From an uncultured Selenomonadales bacterium (GTDB lineage: Bacteria; Bacillota; Negativicutes; Selenomonadales; Selenomonadaceae), in assembly GCA_937877655.1 (NCBI GenBank), contig CALFJC010000083.1:1-59633 (forward strand): a stretch of 59,633 bases of DNA, read 5' to 3'. The notes beneath the pieces are model-generated. The model was given only the letters and a program-made list of their open reading frames with translations. It was not told where the DNA came from and searched no databases. The translations under genes and the position numbers were made by a program. Numbering within the stretch: the first letter of the stretch is position 1; every line of letters starts with the position of its first letter. This document shows, piece after piece, positions 7,767 to 14,695 of the stretch.

Positions 7767-8984
7767 TCACCAACTAAAATAAGTGTAAACGCTGAAAACC
7801 GCCAGTAAAATAATTTCTCCAAGCAAAATCGGTTTCAATGTTCCAAATAAATCCGCTTTGAAATAATCAATCGTCACAATCAAACAAACATGAGTCGGCG
7901 TCAACATTTGCCCCGCCACTCCGAACGCCATTGCCACGCCCGCCAAATTTAAATCGCCCGTGCCCATCGCCGCAACTATCGGCATGACAATCGCCACATG
8001 CCCTTGACTCATGCCCGTCAAAATTCCGATTATCAGCGAGACGCAAGCGATTATCACGGGGATTGGCAACGGCGACGCTTGAAATGCCGCCACAATTTCG
8101 CCCAAAACTTCCGTCACGGAAAGAATTTGTATGAAATATAAAATGCAACAGATATTCAGCGACATTTTTAAATCAAATGCGCCCAAGAAAATTTCTTTGA
8201 CTCCGACTTTTCTTCCGACTGCCGCCAATACAAAAACCCACAACGTCACGACCAAGCCCGTTGAAATTGACGCGTTGAGCCCGCCGAAGACTACGATTAA
8301 AAATACCGCCGCCACAGGCAACAACGCCAAAATTAATCCGTTGCGTTCATGACGAATCTCCGCCGCCGTCTCCGAAATTTTTATCTCTTGAGGAATTTTT
8401 ATCGGGCGAATCAAAATCAGCCAGCCGACCGCTATAGCCAAAATCGTTACCCAACATAAATGGCTTATAAATTCTCCGAAAGTCACACCCGCGATTGAAC
8501 ACGCCATGATCATTCCGGGAATTATCGGGCTCGAAAACTCGAAAAGATGTCGGAACCAAAAATTTATCGCCGATTTATGTTCGGGCGTCAAATTTATTTT
8601 GTCGCTGAGCTCCTCGACAATCGGCGCAGAAAATCTCGCTCCGCCCACGCTCGGCAACAAGCCCAAAAATGCGGGCATCGCCGCCAACAAAATTTTCACG
8701 TCGGAAAATGTTCGCCGCAATGATTTTACCATGTCCGTCAACGCGCCGCTTAATCGCAACTCAATTTCCAAGCACATGACGAAATACAGCGCAAAAATTA
8801 TGTCGTATGTTCTTGACAAGGTAAAAGTTTCGTAAAAGGCTTGCGCCAAAGAAACGGGGCTTGCCGAACGCATCAGCCAGATAAAAATTCCGCTCGCCAA
8901 CATGCATACGCCGATTTGAATTTTGAATCGCAACAACACGATTATTATCAGCAACGCGATTGTCAACAGCAAAAAAATATTCAA
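7767..8984 (-). CDS. DUF401-type membrane permease
   Basis: 405 residues, about ten or more hydrophobic helices. The set of short conserved loops (LPSVGGARFSAP, HLFEFSSPIIPGM, GMSQGHVAIVMPI, GQMLTPTHVC) matches my memory of the DUF401 family of predicted anion or dicarboxylate-type permeases. The substrate is unknown. It stands alone on the minus strand, with repeat arrays on both sides. Confidence 0.75.
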   Translation of the reverse strand: MNIFLLLTIALLIIIVLLRFKIQIGVCMLASGIFIWLMRSASPVSLAQAFYETFTLSRTYDIIFALYFVMCLEIELRLSGALTDMVKSLRRTFSDVKILLAAMPAFLGLLPSVGGARFSAPIVEELSDKINLTPEHKSAINFWFRHLFEFSSPIIPGMIMACSIAGVTFGEFISHLCWVTILAIAVGWLILIRPIKIPQEIKISETAAEIRHERNGLILALLPVAAVFLIVVFGGLNASISTGLVVTLWVFVLAAVGRKVGVKEIFLGAFDLKMSLNICCILYFIQILSVTEVLGEIVAAFQASPLPIPVIIACVSLIIGILTGMSQGHVAIVMPIVAAMGTGDLNLAGVAMAFGVAGQMLTPTHVCLIVTIDYFKADLFGTLKPILLGEIILLAVFSVYTYFSW

Positions 8985-9002
8985 GTCAAATCTTCCTTAA
9001 CA

Positions 9003-9066
9003 AGGGGAAAGGGAAATGGGAAAAGGGACAAGAGATAATTTCTCCCTTGTCCCTTCTCCCTTAACC
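9003..9066. repeat. G/A-rich array with C/T-rich inverted partner
   Basis: GGGAAAAGGGACAAGAG pairs imperfectly with CTCCCTTGTCCCTTCTCCC about five bases further on. It sits between the 3' end of the carbonic anhydrase gene and the start of the DUF401 gene (both minus strand). There is no T run, so it is not a classical terminator. It belongs to the same class of hairpin arrays of short words seen elsewhere in the window. Confidence 0.6.
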
Positions 9067-9078
9067 TTTTTCTTTTAA

Positions 9079-9648
9079 TTAATCTTGTTTGTCAAGCAAT
9101 TCGAGTCTGCCGCTTCTCGGATGGAACATCAGCCCGTGAATTTTAACGTCCTTCGGGATAAGCGGATTTTCTCTCAGCTGTTTAACAACCTTCATAACAT
9201 TTTCTTCCGGTTTTTGGAAACTGTCCGTCCACTCGACAAGTTCTTTTTCGACCATTTTAATTGCGTCGGGCGAAATGCCGCGCTCCAACATGCCGCTTGT
9301 TAAACTCTTTGAAGTCGTTTTCGCCATGCCGCATTCATGATGTCCGATAATCGCAACTTCTTGCACGCCGAGTTCATAAATGCAGACGAGAAGACTGCGA
9401 ACCGTTGTATCGAAAACGCCGTTGAGGCAGTTGCCGACCGTTTTGATAATTTTCGCGTCGCCGCGCTTGATTCCGAGACAGGGCTCAAGGAAATTGACAA
9501 GGCGCGTGTCCATGCAAGTAACTATCGCCAAATGTTTTTTCGGCAATTTGCTGTCGTGATGATCTTCGTGCTCGTAAGCTTTGTACTCTTCCGGCAAATT
9601 CGCGCAGAAATTTTCGTTGGTCTGAAGAATATCGTCGATTAATGCCAT
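9079..9648 (-). CDS. Beta-class carbonic anhydrase
   Basis: 189 residues. It interconverts CO2 and bicarbonate in the cytosol. The zinc-binding motifs of beta carbonic anhydrases are visible: TCMDTR (Cys ligand with its Asp-Arg dyad) near residue 44 and GHHECGM (His and Cys ligands) near 102. GGGAGGTAATTAG precedes the start. Small single-domain form. It is monocistronic as far as the sequence shows, and its upstream neighbour is a gene remnant cut by a mobile element. Confidence 0.95.
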   Translation of the reverse strand: MALIDDILQTNENFCANLPEEYKAYEHEDHHDSKLPKKHLAIVTCMDTRLVNFLEPCLGIKRGDAKIIKTVGNCLNGVFDTTVRSLLVCIYELGVQEVAIIGHHECGMAKTTSKSLTSGMLERGISPDAIKMVEKELVEWTDSFQKPEENVMKVVKQLRENPLIPKDVKIHGLMFHPRSGRLELLDKQD

Positions 9649-9688
9649 CTAATTACCTCCCAAAAAATTTTTCAAGCGCATTGTATAA

Positions 9689-9790
9689 CTACTTTTTCTC
9701 AAAGTCAACGTAACCGAGCTTTCTGATTAAAAATAAACCGTCCAGCTCATTCAATTTTTCGTCAAGATCAAATTCCGAATCCTCTTCTTG
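9689..9790 (-). pseudogene. C-terminal remnant of a gene truncated by an IS605-type element
   Basis: On the minus strand a frame runs from the edge of the mobile element to TAG at 9691-9689, reading EEDSEFDLDEKLNELDGLF followed by LIRKLGYVDFEKK. Composition and codon use look coding. It has no start, and its upstream part is replaced by the element at 9788-10206. No continuation is visible on the far side of the element, so the 5' part has been lost rather than displaced. The protein family is not recognised. Confidence 0.5.
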
Positions 9791-10080
9791 ACATACTCCC
9801 CACGCATAAATGCGGGGGATTCCGTTATCAACAACCTATGCTTCTAATGAAAGCGAAGTCTAACAAGGTCTCTACCGCAAGACGATGCCCCGCCCTGTGT
9901 TCTTTACGAACTTTTCTTTTTGGTCTGTCTGTCCTACGCTGGAGTGCCGCTATTACCGCGTGCTCCTCCCTCTTGGCGTTGTGGTGGGCGACAGGGGTCG
10001 AAAGGCTCGGCCGCTGCTACAGCTGTTTTACTGGTCGTCCGGGTAGAGTTTGAACTGCCTTTAACGCCTGGTCTGTCCCC
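9790..10080 (-). ncRNA. Possible omega-RNA (TnpB guide RNA) scaffold
   Basis: In IS200/IS605 elements the region spanning the end of tnpB and the right end produces the omega-RNA. Here this stretch is clearly richer in G and C than its surroundings and ends in the right-end hairpin. It still lies behind the consensus promoter at 10118-10146. Its last 30 bases match the right end at 12416-12450. Expression and function are inference. Confidence 0.3.
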
Positions 10081-10117
10081 AATTTTCACTCCTCACCTCT
10101 CAAAAAAATTTTTTTTC

Positions 10118-10146
10118 ATTATACAAGTACGATTAAAATATGACAA
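10118..10146 (-). promoter_or_regulatory. Consensus sigma-70 promoter inside the deleted IS605 element
   Basis: Minus strand TTGTCA (10146-10141), 17-base spacer, TATAAT (10123-10118). Downstream come GAGGTGAGGA and a GTG start at 10089, so transcription and translation signals of the lost tnpB gene are retained and now drive the remnant. Confidence 0.6.
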
Positions 10147-10264
10147 GAAACTTTTTCGGCGTTTCCTCCCCATAGCTAAAGCAAGGGGCTTTCACGCCGC
10201 ATTATTGGTAAATATTTTTTTGTGTCAATTTTTCCGCGCAGGTGTCAACGTATTGCCTTGCCCC

Positions 10265-12277
10265 TTAATTTTTCCACAAGACAACGCCGCTGCGAGCCGG
10301 TATGTAAAGCTTAAGCCAATCTTTATCGTCTCTGTCGTAAACGGGATCGTAATTCGTGTAGTGCGGAATTGTGTCGTCCGTCAAGCCGAAGCCGCCGAAA
10401 GCTTTATCGTCCGTGTTGAGCATAACGTCATAATCGCCCTTCGGAACCAAAAAGCCGTAGTCGACGAAAGATTTTGTCGGCGAGAAATTGAAAATGAACA
10501 ACAATCTTCCGCGCATGTAAGCAAGAACTTGATCCGCGTCGTCATGCCAAATTTCTCTGACAGGCAAATTTGCAAAATTCGGCTCGGCTTTGATGACTGC
10601 CAACATTGCCCGATCAAAAGCTCCGAGTTCTTGATAACAAAGCGTCGGATCGTCCGCCAAATGCCATTGACGTTGCGCATATTTGTGACTCCAGCCGTTG
10701 CCTTCACGCGGAAAATCAATCCATTCGGGATGTCCGAATTCATTTCCCATGAAGTTAAGATAGCCGCCGTTCATTGTCGAGAGCGTCACGAGCCGAATCA
10801 TTTTGTGGAGCGCAATACCGCGATTTGCAACGTCGTTTTCATCGCCCTTTTTGAAATGCCAATACATATCCGCATCAATCAGACGGAAAATAATCGTCTT
10901 ATCGCCGACTAATGCTTGGTCGTGACTTTCGGCGTAGGAAACAGTTTTTTCATCTGCGCGGCGATTTGTCATTTCCCAGAAAATGCTTGACGGTTTCCAA
11001 TCTTCATCCTTTTGCTCCTTGATCATTTTAATCCAATAATCGGGAACATTCATTGCAAGGCGATAATCGAATCCGAAGCCGCCGTCCTCAAATTTGCTTG
11101 CAAGCCCCGGCATTCCCGAAACATCTTCGGCTATCGTAACCGCGTCGGGCTTGACTTCGTGAATCATTTTATTCGCCAACATTAAATAGCAAATTGCGTT
11201 GTCGTCTTGATGACCGTTGAAATAATCGCCGTAACCGCAAAACGCCTCGCCGAGCCCGTGACTGTAATAAAGCATTGAAGTTATTCCGTCGAATCGGAAG
11301 CCGTCGAAATGATATTCCTGCAACCAATATTTGCAATTCGACAACAGGAAATGTAAAACGTCGTCTTTGCCGTAATCGAAACACAAGCTGTCCCAAGCCG
11401 GGTGTTCGTGACGATCTCCCGCGTAGAAAAATTGATTCGGATCGCCCGCCAAATTTCCAAGCCCTTCAACTTCGTTTTTAACCGCGTGGCTGTGAACAAT
11501 GTCCATAATGACGCCGATACCCATTTGATGCGCCGCGTCAATCATGTCCTTCAACTCGTCCGGCGTGCCGCAACGACTGCTCGGCGCGAAAAACGAACTT
11601 ACATGATAGCCGAAACTTCCGTAGTAAGGATGCTCTTGAATCGCCATTACTTGAATCGCATTGTAGCCCGCCTGTTTGACACGCGGCAAAACATTTTCCT
11701 TAAACTCGGTGTAAGTGCCGACTTTCTCCGCGTCCTGCGACATGCCGACATGACATTCATAAATCAAAAGCGGGTCTGTATCGATTTTAAATCCCGCGTC
11801 ATGCCACTCGTGCGGTTGCGGCGGATTCCAAACCTGCGCGGAAAAAATTTTCGTCTGCTCGTCTTGAACAACGCGCTGACACCATGCGGGAATTCTCTCG
11901 CCCATGCCGCCTTCCCAATGCACTTTCATTTTGTAAAGATCGCCGTGCTTGAGTTGGTTCTCCGAAAGTTTCAGTTCCCAGTTGCCGCCGATAAGTCTTT
12001 CGCAACGATAAGCCTCGTCTTCCTGCCAGTTGTTGAACTCGCCGATTAAATAAATTGCTGTGGCATTGGGAGCCCATTCGCGAAAAACCCAGCCGTAGCC
12101 CGTCTTGTGCAAGCCGAAATAAAGATGTCCGTCCGCAAAATCCGACAAAGTTTTTTTGCCGTCCTGCGTAAGCTGAGAAATTTTCCACAGCGCATGTTCG
12201 TGACGCCCGCGAATCGCTTCCTCGTAAGGCGCAAGCCAGCCGTCCTTCTCCACCAGCCCGATGTGTTTTTTAGCCAT
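10265..12277 (-). CDS. glgB: 1,4-alpha-glucan (glycogen) branching enzyme
   Basis: 670 residues. It makes alpha-1,6 branches in glycogen. An N-terminal CBM48 region (YGWVFREWAPNATAIYLIG) is followed by a GH13 barrel with the nucleophile region DGFRFDGITS, the acid IAEDVSGMPG and the third acid YAESHDQALVGDK, then a C-terminal beta domain. The sequence style (for example FNNWQEDE, SHGLGEAFCGYGDYF) is that of the eukaryote-like branching enzymes found in a minority of bacteria, not the E. coli form. GGGAGG precedes the ATG. No other glycogen genes are nearby, and IS605-type remnants lie on both sides, which suggests acquisition as a single gene. Confidence 0.93.
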   Translation of the reverse strand: MAKKHIGLVEKDGWLAPYEEAIRGRHEHALWKISQLTQDGKKTLSDFADGHLYFGLHKTGYGWVFREWAPNATAIYLIGEFNNWQEDEAYRCERLIGGNWELKLSENQLKHGDLYKMKVHWEGGMGERIPAWCQRVVQDEQTKIFSAQVWNPPQPHEWHDAGFKIDTDPLLIYECHVGMSQDAEKVGTYTEFKENVLPRVKQAGYNAIQVMAIQEHPYYGSFGYHVSSFFAPSSRCGTPDELKDMIDAAHQMGIGVIMDIVHSHAVKNEVEGLGNLAGDPNQFFYAGDRHEHPAWDSLCFDYGKDDVLHFLLSNCKYWLQEYHFDGFRFDGITSMLYYSHGLGEAFCGYGDYFNGHQDDNAICYLMLANKMIHEVKPDAVTIAEDVSGMPGLASKFEDGGFGFDYRLAMNVPDYWIKMIKEQKDEDWKPSSIFWEMTNRRADEKTVSYAESHDQALVGDKTIIFRLIDADMYWHFKKGDENDVANRGIALHKMIRLVTLSTMNGGYLNFMGNEFGHPEWIDFPREGNGWSHKYAQRQWHLADDPTLCYQELGAFDRAMLAVIKAEPNFANLPVREIWHDDADQVLAYMRGRLLFIFNFSPTKSFVDYGFLVPKGDYDVMLNTDDKAFGGFGLTDDTIPHYTNYDPVYDRDDKDWLKLYIPARSGVVLWKN

Positions 12278-12514
12278 AAATTTTCCTCCCTCTGAATCGT
12301 TTTCAGAATCTTCCGCGCAGATTTTAACAAAAGATTTTTTTCAAGTAAAGGATTTTTATTTAGGTCAAGGAATGCAAGAAAAAATTTTTTATCGCGGAGA
12401 AAATTTTATGCTCGCTTTGACAAACTCCCCACATGGGGGATTCTGCTATCAACAACACTTGCCCGAAAATTCGGGGCTTACGGTGACTCCTGCACGGGTC
12501 GTTGCCCCAACCCT

Positions 12515-12596
12515 TTTATCAATTAGCAATGAGCAATTAGCAATGAGCAATTAAAAATTCATTATTTATTACTCATTGCTCATTAATAATTGTTTT
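12515..12596. repeat. Heptamer hairpin array interrupting tnpB
   Basis: CAATTAGCAATGAGCAATTAGCAATGAG is repeated on one side and ACTCATTGCTCATTAATAATTG on the other, able to pair as a long stem. It separates the surviving tnpB middle from the right end of the element. It provides the TAA at 12571-12569 that now ends the tnpB frame. Confidence 0.75.
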
Positions 12597-13090
12597 TTAC
12601 TCGCCTCGTACTTTAAAATTCTTACGAAGTCGCCAAAAGCCAAATCAGAAATTTTTCTGCCCCAAAGTCGTTGCATTGTCGCTTTCTTATGGAGCCTCGC
12701 AAATTTAAATCGCGCTCGTCGTCGGTTATTCGAGCCGTTACTTTTTCTTGACAATTCCCGCGATGCTTTGGCTATCGCCTTTGCATTTTTGGCGAAAAAC
12801 AGAGGGCTTGTCGCGTCTTTTTTAAAAGTATTTGTAGCGTCGAACTTTTTTAAACTTCGGCGGCGAACAGCGTACTTTACGCTTGAAATTGCCGAAAAAC
12901 AAATCAAAGGCTCGGTTGATTCTCTCGGCTACGTCTTGCACTGCTTGCGGTTTAGAAATTTGCCAAACAATTTGTAGCAACGATTATGGAGCGCAAGGCA
13001 ATGATTGTAAGTCAAATCTGCCGCATTTATCTGCTTGTGAAGTTTAATGTTGTGCTCGGATTTGTAGAGTTTGAAGCAGAAAGTTTTCAT
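12569..13090 (-). pseudogene. tnpB: Broken tnpB (RNA-guided nuclease of IS200/IS605 elements)
   Basis: From the ATG at 13090 (behind GAGGTGAGTGCA) the frame reads MKTFCFKLYKSEHN, then KLHKQINAADLTYNHCLALH, a typical TnpB N-terminus. It is then lost to frameshifts and internal deletion. Recognisable middle pieces follow in the frame ending at 12569: SLKKFDATN, RELSRKSNGSNNRRRARFK, FARLHKKA and ISDLAFGDFVRILKYEA. The RuvC-like catalytic core after this point is missing. The frame is closed by a stop codon supplied by the heptamer array. No active nuclease can be made. Confidence 0.75.
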
Positions 13091-13238
13091 TGCACTCACC
13101 TCCAATAATATTCTAACATTTCAAAATTTCAAAAGCAAAGGGGCGGCTTATATCCCCATAGCTGAACTGAAGCTGGGGTCTTACGCCGCCTTCGATAAAA
13201 AAAATCCCTCCGAGTTTGTCGAAGGGAAATTTTTATGT

Positions 13239-14279
13239 TCAATTTTTGTCGAGCAAGTTCAAAAATCTTTCCAGTGCCCAAACCATCCAACGCTGATTTC
13301 CGGTTAAAGTTTCTTGACAATGCGGTAAAAATTCTTTGCGCGTCGGTCCTTGCCAATTTTCAAACCACTCGTTGACAGGGCGCGGCATCGAAATTTTTTG
13401 CGGAATATTCAAGGTCGGATAAAGTTTTCGGAACGCCTCGCGCACAATGTATTTTGATTCGCCGCCGCGAATTCTTTTATAATCAATGGGCTGGGCAAGT
13501 TTTGTCAACGAATACGGCGCGATAAATTTAATCCCCGCTGTTTCACAAGCATTGACATACGAGCCCGCCGCTTCTTGATGATAATATTTACTCGTGAAGT
13601 CATAAGGATCAATTCGTCCTTCAATCTCAAATTCTCGAAACGGCTCCAGCAACATTTGCGGTTCACGCAGAACTTTATAAGGCAAAACGAACGAATAACG
13701 ATTGACGAACTCGCCGAACAGCCAATCTTTTGAAAGCAAACTGTCTATTCCGCCGTAAATTGTGTCGGCATTTTCAGCAAAGATAAATTTGTCAAAGCCG
13801 TCCGCCAAAGCTTTTTTCGCGGCGATAAAAATCTGCGTTTCAATCGAATGAATCGGCGCACCCTTACGGAGCATAATTGTATCAACGACTGCTTCGACAT
13901 CTTCCCAATAAATGTCAACGATTTTGTGGTTGAGCTTGCAAATTTCTGCGTAACGAGCTGCGCGCTCGGATTCGTCAACAACTTTTTTGCCGGGCACCAG
14001 ACAGCGGAAAGTGTAAGCCGTCGAACCTTCGGGCATAAACTTTGCCAAAATCGCAGAATCCATTCCGCCACTCAATGCAAGAGCCGCTTTGCCGTCGCGA
14101 GTAACCGCCTCGACCTGCGCCTTCAAAAAACTTATTAACTCGTCGCCGTCGGCAATGGGCGTGCGCTCATAACAGATATTGACGTTTTTGTACGGCAAGC
14201 CGAAATTAATTGATTCGTCATAGAGATAACGATAAATCAGAAACGAATTCATACAAAAATTTTTGTCGATCATGTTCAA
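13239..14279 (-). CDS. Asparagine-synthase-like amidotransferase domain protein
   Basis: 346 residues. It has the PP-loop ATP pyrophosphatase signature LALSGGMDSAI near residue 67 and further AsnB-like blocks (FAENADTIYGG; GGESKYIVREAF), but lacks the N-terminal glutaminase domain of true AsnB, so it would use ammonia or act on another carboxylate. It overlaps the TagD-like gene by 4 bases. The operon makes surface glycerol-phosphate-type polymers, so amidation of a sugar, acid or peptide decoration is a reasonable inference. The exact substrate cannot be read from the sequence. Confidence 0.75.
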   Translation of the reverse strand: MNMIDKNFCMNSFLIYRYLYDESINFGLPYKNVNICYERTPIADGDELISFLKAQVEAVTRDGKAALALSGGMDSAILAKFMPEGSTAYTFRCLVPGKKVVDESERAARYAEICKLNHKIVDIYWEDVEAVVDTIMLRKGAPIHSIETQIFIAAKKALADGFDKFIFAENADTIYGGIDSLLSKDWLFGEFVNRYSFVLPYKVLREPQMLLEPFREFEIEGRIDPYDFTSKYYHQEAAGSYVNACETAGIKFIAPYSLTKLAQPIDYKRIRGGESKYIVREAFRKLYPTLNIPQKISMPRPVNEWFENWQGPTRKEFLPHCQETLTGNQRWMVWALERFLNLLDKN

Positions 14280-14695
14280 TCAATCTCCCTCACCAATTTT
14301 AATGCTTGACTGATAACCGTTGAACTGACGCCCTTAGTATAAGGAAAGTAAACTATTTTGACGCCGACTTGTTTAAATTTTTCTTCCATCTCTTTCCAGC
14401 TGTCGGATTGATACCAATCGTCACCCACGAAGAGAATATCGAATTTCAATTTTTCCCAAGCCGCAAATTTGTCAATTTCATTTTGCGGAATTGCCGCATC
14501 AACGTATTTAATCGAACGAACAATCTCCAATCTGTCCTCGAACGGAATAATGGCGCGTTTATGTTTGTATTTTACAAGTTCATCAACCGTCACGCCGACA
14601 ATCAATTTGTCACAAAGCCCCTTTGCATTTTTCAGCAGGTTGAGATGCCCGATATGAAAGAGATCGTAAACACCCGTCGTATAACCTATAGTCAT
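14276..14695 (-). CDS. tagD: Glycerol-3-phosphate cytidylyltransferase-like protein
   Basis: 139 residues, the size of TagD. It carries the nucleotidyltransferase signature GVYDLFHIGHLNLL at residues 8-21, RLEIVRSIKYVD, and a C-terminal GVSSTVIS in place of the usual RTxGISTT. TagD makes CDP-glycerol from CTP and glycerol-3-phosphate, the donor used by TagF-type transferases. Two such transferases lie immediately upstream in the same operon. It overlaps neighbours by 4 bases on both sides. A related activated polyol is an alternative product. Confidence 0.85.
   Translation of the reverse strand: MTIGYTTGVYDLFHIGHLNLLKNAKGLCDKLIVGVTVDELVKYKHKRAIIPFEDRLEIVRSIKYVDAAIPQNEIDKFAAWEKLKFDILFVGDDWYQSDSWKEMEEKFKQVGVKIVYFPYTKGVSSTVISQALKLVREID

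Larger units (their letters stand above)
9788..10206 (-). mobile_element. Deleted IS200/IS605-type element, no transposase or tnpB body
   Basis: The left end (minus sense) at about 10158-10200 is the hairpin CGGCG...CGCCG with inner CTCCCC-CATAGCT...AGGGG. The right end at 9790-9822 is TTGACATACTCCCCACGC with hairpin CCCCACGCAT/ATGCGGGGG. The same two ends flank the element at 12416-13195, which still holds tnpB fragments. What is left inside is a promoter, a GTG-started frame (9934-10089, 51 codons) and a G/C-rich stretch where a tnpB 3' end and its guide RNA scaffold would lie. It therefore looks like an internal deletion derivative that could be mobilised only in trans. Confidence 0.7.
12416..13195 (-). 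mobile_element. Decayed IS605-type element with tnpB fragments
   Basis: The right end at about 12416-12455 (TTGACAAACTCCCCAC, hairpin CCCCACATGGGG, then GGATTCTGCTATCAACAAC) and the left end at 13142-13190 (GGCGGCTTATATCCCC-CATAGCT...GGGGTCTTACGCCGCC) match the ends of the element at 9788-10206. Between them lie minus-strand tnpB pieces and an inserted heptamer array (12515-12596). No tnpA is present. It borders glgB on the 5' side. Confidence 0.75.

Noticed and set aside
9920..10912. 330-codon plus-strand frame crossing the IS605 remnant and the glgB end
   Set aside because: It joins mobile-element DNA and the antisense of glgB. It has no start signal and no domain.
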